Part shown: piece by piece, positions 55,561 through 64,000 of the stretch
How positions within the stretch are numbered: the first letter of the stretch is position 1
How the letters are laid out: each line of letters begins with the position of its first letter
NCBI GenBank assembly: GCA_945643635.1
Contig: CALZFC010000248.1
Coordinates: 4,641,501-4,705,500 of the forward strand
Origin: Allodiplogaster sudhausi
Taxonomy: Eukaryota; Nematoda; Chromadorea; Rhabditida; Diplogasteridae
DNA: 64,000 nucleotides
Reading direction: 5' to 3'
Position numbers and translations under genes: made by a program
Notes under the pieces: generated by a model
Databases searched by the model: none
What the model was told of the DNA's origin: nothing
Seen by the model: the letters and a program-made list of their open reading frames with translations, nothing else

Positions 55561-58500
55561 ATCATAGCTGAGACTAGGGGAGCCAAGCCCAGCCGTGCCA
55601 ACCCTAGCCGAGCCTTGCAGAGCCTAACCAATCGAGCCTAGTCTAGCCGTGCCTAGCACAGCCCTATTGGGGCTTAATTCATCCTAAGCTATCGAAGAGA
55701 TATGTTCAATCCGTTGGTATTGTGCGGCAAGTGTACTAACATTTGATAAAATATGTTTGGAATTGTACTCAAACATCTGAAGAATCCGACCTATCGGGGC
55801 TATTTCATTTCATCTGAAGAATTCGACCTATTGGGGGTTTCATCCTAATATTATGTGGCAGTTGTACTAAAATTTTGAATAAAATATGTTTGAAATTGGA
55901 CTCAAGTGTCTGAATAAATCGACCTATTGGGGGCTATATCATCCTAAAGTATTGAAGTAGAGACATGATAAATTATGTTCAATCCGATGTTATTGAGCGG
56001 CAAGTGTACTAAAATTTTGATAAAATATGTTTGGAATTGAACTCAAGCATCTGAAAAATCCGACCTATTATGGCTATTTCATTTCATCTGAAGGAATCGA
56101 CCTATTGGGGTTGTCATCCTGGTGTTGTGTGGCAGTTGTACTAAAATTTTGAATAAAATATATTTGAAATTATATTCAATTATTTGAAGAAATCGACCTA
56201 TTGGGGGCTATTTCGTTATAAGCTAAAGAAGTTATGACATGATAAAATATGTTCAATCCGATGGTATTGTGCGGCAAGTGTACTAAAATTTTAAATACAA
56301 CATGTTTGAAATTATATTCCATTATCTGAAGAATTCGACCTATTGGGGGTTTCATCCTGGTATTGTGTGGCAGGTGAACTAAAATTTTGAATAAAATATG
56401 TTTGAAATTGTACTCAAGGAACTGAAGAAATCGACCTATTGGGGTCAATTTCATCCTAAGCTATCGAAGTAGAGACATGATAAAATATGTTCAATTCGAT
56501 GGTATTGTGCGTCAAGCGAACTAAAATTTTGAATAACATAAATTTGAAATTATATTCAATTATTTGAAGAAATCGACCTATTGGGGGCTATTTCGTCCTA
56601 AGCTAAAGAAGTTATGACATGATAAAATATGTTCAATCCGATGGTATTGTGCGGCAAGTGTACTAAAATTTTAAATACAATATGTTTGAAATTATATTCC
56701 ATTATCTGAAGAATTCGACCTATTGGGGGTTTCATCCTGGTATTGTGTGGCAGGTGTACTAAAATTTTGATAAAATACGTTTGGAATTGTACTCAAGGAA
56801 CTGAAGAAATCGACCTATTGGGGTCAATTTCATCCTAAGCTATCGAAGTTATGACATGATAAAAATATGCTCAATTCGATGGTATTGTTCGGCAAGCGTA
56901 CTAAAATTTTGAATAACATATATTTGAAATTATATTCAATTATTTGAAGAAATCGACCTATTGGGGGCTATTTCGTCCTAAGCTAAAGAAGTTTTGACAT
57001 GATAAAATATGTTCAATCCGATGCTATTGTGCGGCAAGTGTATTAAAATTTTGAATAAAATATGTTTGAAATTGTTCTCAAGTATCGGAAGAAATCCGCC
57101 TATTTGGGCTATTTCATTTCATCTGAAGAAATCGACCTATTGGGGGCAAAAGATCATAGCTGAGACTAGGGGAGCCAAGCCCAGCCGTGCCAACCCTAGC
57201 CGAGCCTTGCAGAGCCTAACCAATCGAGCCTAGTCTAGCCGTGCCTAGCACAGCCCTATTGTGGCTTAATTCATCCTAAGCTATCGAAGAGATATGTTCA
57301 ATCCGTTGGTATTGTGCGGCAAGTGTACTAACATTTTGATAAAATATGTTTGGAATTGTACTCAAACATCTGAAGAATCCGACCTATCGGGGCTATTTCA
57401 TTTCATCTGAAGAATTCGACCTATTGGGGGTTTCATCCTAATATTATGTGGCAGTTGTACTAAAATTTTGAATAAAATATGTTTGAAATTGGACTCAAGT
57501 GTCTGAATAAATCGACCTATTGGGGCTATATCATCCTAAAGTATCGAAGTAGAGACATGATAAATTATGTTCAATCCGATGTTATTGAGCGGCAAGTGTA
57601 CTAAAATTTTGATAAAATATGTTTGGAATTGAACTCAAGCATCTGAAAAATCCGACCTATTATGGCTATTTCATTTCATCTGAAGGAATCGACCTATTGG
57701 GGTTGTCATCCTGGTGTTGTGTGGCAGTTGTACTAAAATTTTGAATAAAATATATTTGAAATTATATTCAATTATTTGAAGAAATCGACCTATTGGGGGC
57801 TATTTCGTTATAAGCTAAAGAAGTTATGACATGATAAAATATGTTCAATCCGATGGTATTGTGCGGCAAGTGTACTAAAATTTTAAATACAACATGTTTG
57901 AAATTATATTCCATTATCTGAAGAATTCGACCTATTGGGGGTTTCATCCTGGTATTGTGTGGCAGGTGAACTAAAATTTTGAATAAAATATGTTTGAAAT
58001 TGTACTCAAGGAACTGAAGAAATCGACCTATTGGGGTCAATTTCATCCTAAGCTATCGAAGTAGAGACATGATAAAATATGTTCAATTCGATGGTATTGT
58101 GCGTCAAGCGAACTAAAATTTTGAATAACATAAATTTGAAATTATATTCAATTATTTGAAGAAATCGACCTATTGGGGGCTATTTCGTCCTAAGCTAAAG
58201 AAGTTATGACATGATAAAATATGTTCAATCCGATGGTATTGTGCGGCAAGTGTACTAAAATTTTAAATACAATATGTTTGAAATTATATTCCATTATCTG
58301 AAGAATTCGACCTATTGGGGGTTTCATCCTGGTATTGTGTGGCAGGTGTACTAAAATTTTGATAAAATACGTTTGGAATTGTACTCAAGGAACTGAAGAA
58401 ATCGACCTATTGGGGTCAATTTCATCCTAAGCTATCGAAGTTATGACATGATAAAAATATGCTCAATTCGATGGTATTGTTCGGCAAGCGTACTAAAATT

Positions 58501-61500
58501 TTGAATAACATATATTTGAAATTATATTCAATTATTTGAAGAAATCGACCTATTGGGGGCTATTTCGTCCTAAGCTAAAGAAGTTATGACATGATAAAAT
58601 ATGTTCAATCCGATGCTATTGTGCGGCAAGTGTATTAAAATTTTGAATAAAATATGTTTGAAATTGTTCTCAAGTATCGGAAGAAATCCGCCTATTTGGG
58701 CTATTTCATTTCATCTGAAGAAATCGACCTATTGGGGGCAAAAGATCATAGCTGAGACTAGGGGAGCCAAGCCCAGCCGTGCCAACCCTAGCCGAGCCTT
58801 GCAGAGCCTAACCAATCGAGCCTAGTCTAGCCGTGCCTAGCACAGCCCTATTGTGGCTTAATTCATCCTAAGCTATCGAAGAGATATGTTCAATCCGTTG
58901 GTATTGTGCGGCAAGTGTACTAACATTTTGATAAAATATGTTTGGAATTGTACTCAAACATCTGAAGAATCCGACCTATCGGGGCTATTTCATTTCATCT
59001 GAAGAATTCGACCTATTGGGGGTTTCATCCTAATATTATGTGGCAGTTGTACTAAAATTTTGAATAAAATATGTTTGAAATTGGACTCAAGTGTCTGAAT
59101 AAATCGACCTATTGGGGGCTATATCATCCTAAAGTATCGAAGTAGAGACATGATAAATTATGTTCAATCCGATGTTATTGAGCGGCAAGTGTACTAAAAT
59201 TTTGATAAAATATGTTTGGAATTGAACTCAAGCATCTGAAAAATCCGACCTATTATGGCTATTTCATTTCATCTGAAGGAATCGACCTATTGGGGTTGTC
59301 ATCCTGGTGTTGTGTGGCAGTTGTACTAAAATTTTGAATAAAATATATTTGAAATTATATTCAATTATTTGAAGAAATCGACCTATTGGGGGCTATTTCG
59401 TTATAAGCTAAAGAAGTTATGACATGATAAAATATGTTCAATCCGATGGTATTGTGCGGCAAGTGTACTAAAATTTTAAATACAACATGTTTGAAATTAT
59501 ATTCCATTATCTGAAGAATTCGACCTATTGGGGGTTTCATCCTGGTATTGTGTGGCAGGTGAACTAAAATTTTGAATAAAATATGTTTGAAATTGTACTC
59601 AAGGAACTGAAGAAATCGACCTATTGGGGTCAATTTCATCCTAAGCTATCGAAGTAGAGACATGATAAAATATGTTCAATTCGATGGTATTGTGCGTCAA
59701 GCGAACTAAAATTTTGAATAACATAAATTTGAAATTATATTCAATTATTTGAAGAAATCGACCTATTGGGGGCTATTTCGTCCTAAGCTAAAGAAGTTAT
59801 GACATGATAAAATATGTTCAATCCGATGGTATTGTGCGGCAAGTGTACTAAAATTTTAAATACAATATGTTTGAAATTATATTCCATTATCTGAAGAATT
59901 CGACCTATTGGGGGTTTCATCCTGGTATTGTGTGGCAGGTGTACTAAAATTTTGATAAAATACGTTTGGAATTGTACTCAAGGAACTGAAGAAATCGACC
60001 TATTGGGGTCAATTTCATCCTAAGCTATCGAAGTTATGACATGATAAAAATATGCTCAATTCGATGGTATTGTTCGGCAAGCGTACTAAAATTTTGAATA
60101 ACATATATTTGAAATTATATTCAATTATTTGAAGAAATCGACCTATTGGGGGCTATTTCGTCCTAAGCTAAAGAAGTTATGACATGATAAAATATGTTCA
60201 ATCCGATGCTATTGTGCGGCAAGTGTATTAAAATTTTGAATAAAATATGTTTGAAATTGTTCTCAAGTATCGGAAGAAATCCGCCTATTTGGGCTATTTC
60301 ATTTCATCTGAAGAAATCGACCTATTGGGGGCAAAAGATCATAGCTGAGACTAGGGGAGCCAAGCCCAGCCGTGCCAACCCTAGCCGAGCCTTGCAGAGC
60401 CTAACCAATCGAGCCTAGTCTAGCCGTGCCTAGCACAGCCCTATTGTGGCTTAATTCATCCTAAGCTATCGAAGAGATATGTTCAATCCGTTGGTATTGT
60501 GCGGCAAGTGTACTAACATTTTGATAAAATATGTTTGGAATTGTACTCAAACATCTGAAGAATCCGACCTATCGGGGCTATTTCATTTCATCTGAAGAAT
60601 TCGACCTATTGGGGGTTTCATCCTAATATTATGTGGCAGTTGTACTAAAATTTTGAATAAAATATGTTTGAAATTGGACTCAAGTGTCTGAATAAATCGA
60701 CCTATTGGGGGCTATATCATCCTAAAGTATCGAAGTAGAGACATGATAAATTATGTTCAATCCGATGTTATTGAGCGGCAAGTGTACTAAAATTTTGATA
60801 AAATATGTTTGGAATTGAACTCAAGCATCTGAAAAATCCGACCTATTATGGCTATTTCATTTCATCTGAAGGAATCGACCTATTGGGGTTGTCATCCTGG
60901 TGTTGTGTGGCAGTTGTACTAAAATTTTGAATAAAATATATTTGAAATTATATTCAATTATTTGAAGAAATCGACCTATTGGGGGCTATTTCGTTATAAG
61001 CTAAAGAAGTTATGACATGATAAAATATGTTCAATCCGATGGTATTGTGCGGCAAGTGTACTAAAATTTTAAATACAACATGTTTGAAATTATATTCCAT
61101 TATCTGAAGAATTCGACCTATTGGGGGTTTCATCCTGGTATTGTGTGGCAGGTGAACTAAAATTTTGAATAAAATATGTTTGAAATTGTACTCAAGGAAC
61201 TGAAGAAATCGACCTATTGGGGTCAATTTCATCCTAAGCTATCGAAGTAGAGACATGATAAAATATGTTCAATTCGATGGTATTGTGCGTCAAGCGAACT
61301 AAAATTTTGAATAACATAAATTTGAAATTATATTCAATTATTTGAAGAAATCGACCTATTGGGGGCTATTTCGTCCTAAGCTAAAGAAGTTATGACATGA
61401 TAAAATATGTTCAATCCGATGGTATTGTGCGGCAAGTGTACTAAAATTTTAAATACAATATGTTTGAAATTATATTCCATTATCTGAAGAATTCGACCTA

Positions 61501-62220
61501 TTGGGGGTTTCATCCTGGTATTGTGTGGCAGGTGTACTAAAATTTTGATAAAATACGTTTGGAATTGTACTCAAGGAACTGAAGAAATCGACCTATTGGG
61601 GTCAATTTCATCCTAAGCTATCGAAGTTATGACATGATAAAAATATGCTCAATTCGATGGTATTGTTCGGCAAGCGTACTAAAATTTTGAATAACATATA
61701 TTTGAAATTATATTCAATTATTTGAAGAAATCGACCTATTGGGGGCTATTTCGTCCTAAGCTAAAGAAGTTATGACATGATAAAATATGTTCAATCCGAT
61801 GCTATTGTGCGGCAAGTGTATTAAAATTTTGAATAAAATATGTTTGAAATTGTTCTCAAGTATCGGAAGAAATCCGCCTATTTGGGCTATTTCATTTCAT
61901 CTGAAGAAATCGACCTATTGGGGGCAAAAGATCATAGCTGAGACTAGGGGAGCCAAGCCCAGCCGTGCCAACCCTAGCCGAGCCTTGCAGAGCCTAACCA
62001 ATCGAGCCTAGTCTAGCCGTGCCTAGCACAGCCCTATTGTGGCTTAATTCATCCTAAGCTATCGAAGAGATATGTTCAATCCGTTGGTATTGTGCGGCAA
62101 GTGTACTAACATTTTGATAAAATATGTTTGGAATTGTACTCAAACATCTGAAGAATCCGACCTATCGGGGCTATTTCATTTCATCTGAAGAATTCGACCT
62201 ATTGGGGGTTTCATCCTAAT
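55560..62220. repeat. Satellite B, homogeneous 1,593-bp higher-order repeat
   Basis: The G+C-rich module recurs at 55,568, 57,160, 58,752, 60,345 and 61,938, that is every 1,592-1,593 bp, and sequence between is nearly identical. Frames of 74 and 92 residues repeat with the same period and are not genes. Confidence 0.95.
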
Positions 62221-64000
62221 ATTATGTGGCAGTTGTACTAAAATTTTGAATAAAATATATTTGAAATTGTACTCCATTATATGAAGAAATCGACCTTTTG
62301 GAATTGTACTCAAGCATCTGAAGAATTCGACCTATTGGGGCTATTTCATTTCATCTGAAGAATTCGACCTATTGGGGGTTTCATCCTAACATTCTGTGGC
62401 AGTTGTACTAAAATTTTGAATAAAATATGTTTGAAATTGGACTCAAGTGTCTGAAGATATCGACCTATTGGGGGCTATATCATCCTAAGCAATCGAAGTA
62501 ATGACATGATTAAATATGTTCAATCCGATGGTATTGCGCGGCAAGTGTACTAAAATAATGATAAAATATGTTTGGAATTGTACTCAAACATCTGAAGAAT
62601 CCGACCTATTGGGGCTATTTCATTTCATCTGAAGAATTCGACCTATTGGGGGTTTCATCCTAATATTATGTGGCAGTTGTACTAAAATTTTGAATAAAAT
62701 ATGTTTGAAATTGGACTCAAGTGTCTGAAGATATCGAGCTATTGGGGGCTATATCATCCTAAGCAATCGAAGTAATGACATGATTAAATATGCTCAATCC
62801 GATGGTATTGTGCGGCAAGTGTACTAAAATTTTGAATAACATATATTTGAAATTATATTCAATTATTTGAAGAAATCGACCTATTGGGGGCTATTTCGTC
62901 CTAAGCTAAAGAAGTTATGACATGATAAAATATGTTCAATCCGATGGTATTGTGCGGCAAGTGTACTAAAATTTTAAATACAATATGTTTGAAATTATAT
63001 TCCATTATCTGAAGAATTCGACCTATTGGGGGTTTCATCCTGGTATTGTGTGGCAGGTGTACTAAAATTTTGATAAAATACGTTTGGAATTGTACTCAAG
63101 GAACTGAAGAAATCGACCTATTGGGGTCAATTTCATCCTAAGCTATCGAAGTTATGACATGATAAAATATGCTCAATTCGATGGTATTGTTCGGCAAGTG
63201 TACTAAAATTTTGAATAACATATATTTGAAATTATATTCAATTATTTGAAGAAATCGACCTATTGGGGGCTATTTCGTCCTAAGCTAAAGAAGTTATGAC
63301 ATGATAAAATATGTTCAATCCGATGCTATTGTGCGGCAAGTGTATTAAAACTTTGAATAAAATATGTTTGAAATTGTACTCAAGGAACTGAAGAAATCGA
63401 CCTATTGGGGTCAATTTCATCCTAAGCTATCGAAGTAGAGACATGATAAAATATGTTCAATTCGATGGTATTGTGCGTCAAGCGAACTAAAATTTTGAAT
63501 AACATATATTTGAAACTATATTCAACTATTTGAAGAAATCGACCTATTGGGGGCTATTTCGTCCTAAGCTAAAGAAGTTATGACATGATAAAATATGTTC
63601 AATCCGATGGTATTGTGCGGCAAGTGTACTAAAATTTTAAATACAATATGTTTGAAATTATATTCCATTATCTGAAGAATTCGACCTATTGGGGGTTTCA
63701 TCCTGGTATTGTGTGGCAGGTGTACTAAAATTTTGATAAAATACGTTTGGAATTGTACTCAAGGAACTGAAGAAATCGACCTATTGGGGTCAATTTCATC
63801 CTAAGCAATCGAAGTAATGACATGATTAAATATGTTCAATCCGATGGTATTGTGCGGCAAGTGTACTAAAATTTTGAATAACATATATTTGAAATTATAT
63901 TCAATTATTTGAAGAAATCGACCTATTGGGGGCTATTTCGTCCTAAGCTAAAGAAGTTATGACATGATAAAATATGTTCAATCCGATGCTATTGTGCGGC
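62221..64000. repeat. Satellite B, distal part running off the window
   Basis: The same monomers return to a mosaic order after about 62,240; the G+C-rich module is not seen again before the window ends. Confidence 0.9.

Noticed and set aside
47692..62011. Repeated 65-92-residue frames in satellite B
   Set aside because: They recur with the repeat period, lack any family feature and are broken in most units.
44522..64000. CRISPR-like array
   Set aside because: Units are long, contiguous and related to each other; there are no constant repeats with unique spacers, and the genome is eukaryotic.

Overview
This window looks like a repeat-rich stretch of a nematode genome. The gene-scale evidence is: very short introns with T-rich AG acceptors; a tandemly duplicated pair of close same-strand genes spaced like a nematode operon; cysteine-rich secreted proteins with a YCKSDMCN-type ending typical of the nematode ET-module family; and fast-decaying ionotropic-receptor duplicates. 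I cannot name the species. No rRNA, CRISPR array or bacterial-type feature is present.

Layout. (1) 1-2,720: minus-strand ionotropic-receptor-like gene (copy A) and its upstream flank; a second copy (B) lies at 14,240-18,740 with added insertions. Each copy has a different lesion. (2) 4,950-13,260: tandem duplication of a two-gene plus-strand unit: a secreted ET-module-like gene followed after about 150-250 bp by a small single-pass membrane protein gene with a Lys/Glu-rich tail. In copy A the secreted gene has lost its start codon and carries a 1.3-kb foldback element; copy B looks intact. A 55-bp minisatellite marks the duplication joint. (3) 16,100-21,250: small insertions (foldback element, GTCACA array, TTTAAA-flanked insertion, TA-flanked MITE). 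(4) 22,304-23,188: intact 80-residue secreted protein gene in three exons; a copy of its promoter lies 2.2 kb upstream.

(5) 23,390-35,320: satellite array A (unit near 247 bp), interrupted by a hAT-type MITE and by a 9,741-bp Ty3/gypsy-class LTR element on the minus strand (24,092-33,832). The LTR element has matching 246-bp LTRs, a TAAT target duplication, PBS and PPT, and the unusual order gag - envelope-like glycoprotein - protease - RT - RNase H - integrase. It is broken by several frameshifts and nonsense codons, one exactly at the catalytic Glu of the integrase.

(6) 35,321-44,521: a Polinton/Maverick (adintovirus-like) element with inverted terminal repeats containing tRNA-like modules. 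It carries a 21-exon protein-primed family B DNA polymerase (about 1,404 residues), a packaging-type ATPase and a small protein with a Gly/hydrophobic capsid-accessory-like motif. I see no major capsid, protease or integrase gene. (7) 44,522-64,000: satellite B, a mosaic array whose distal half becomes a near-perfect 1,593-bp higher-order repeat and runs off the window.

The most notable items are the LTR element with its glycoprotein built into the same open frame as its protease, and the intron-rich Polinton polymerase with tRNA-like terminal repeats.
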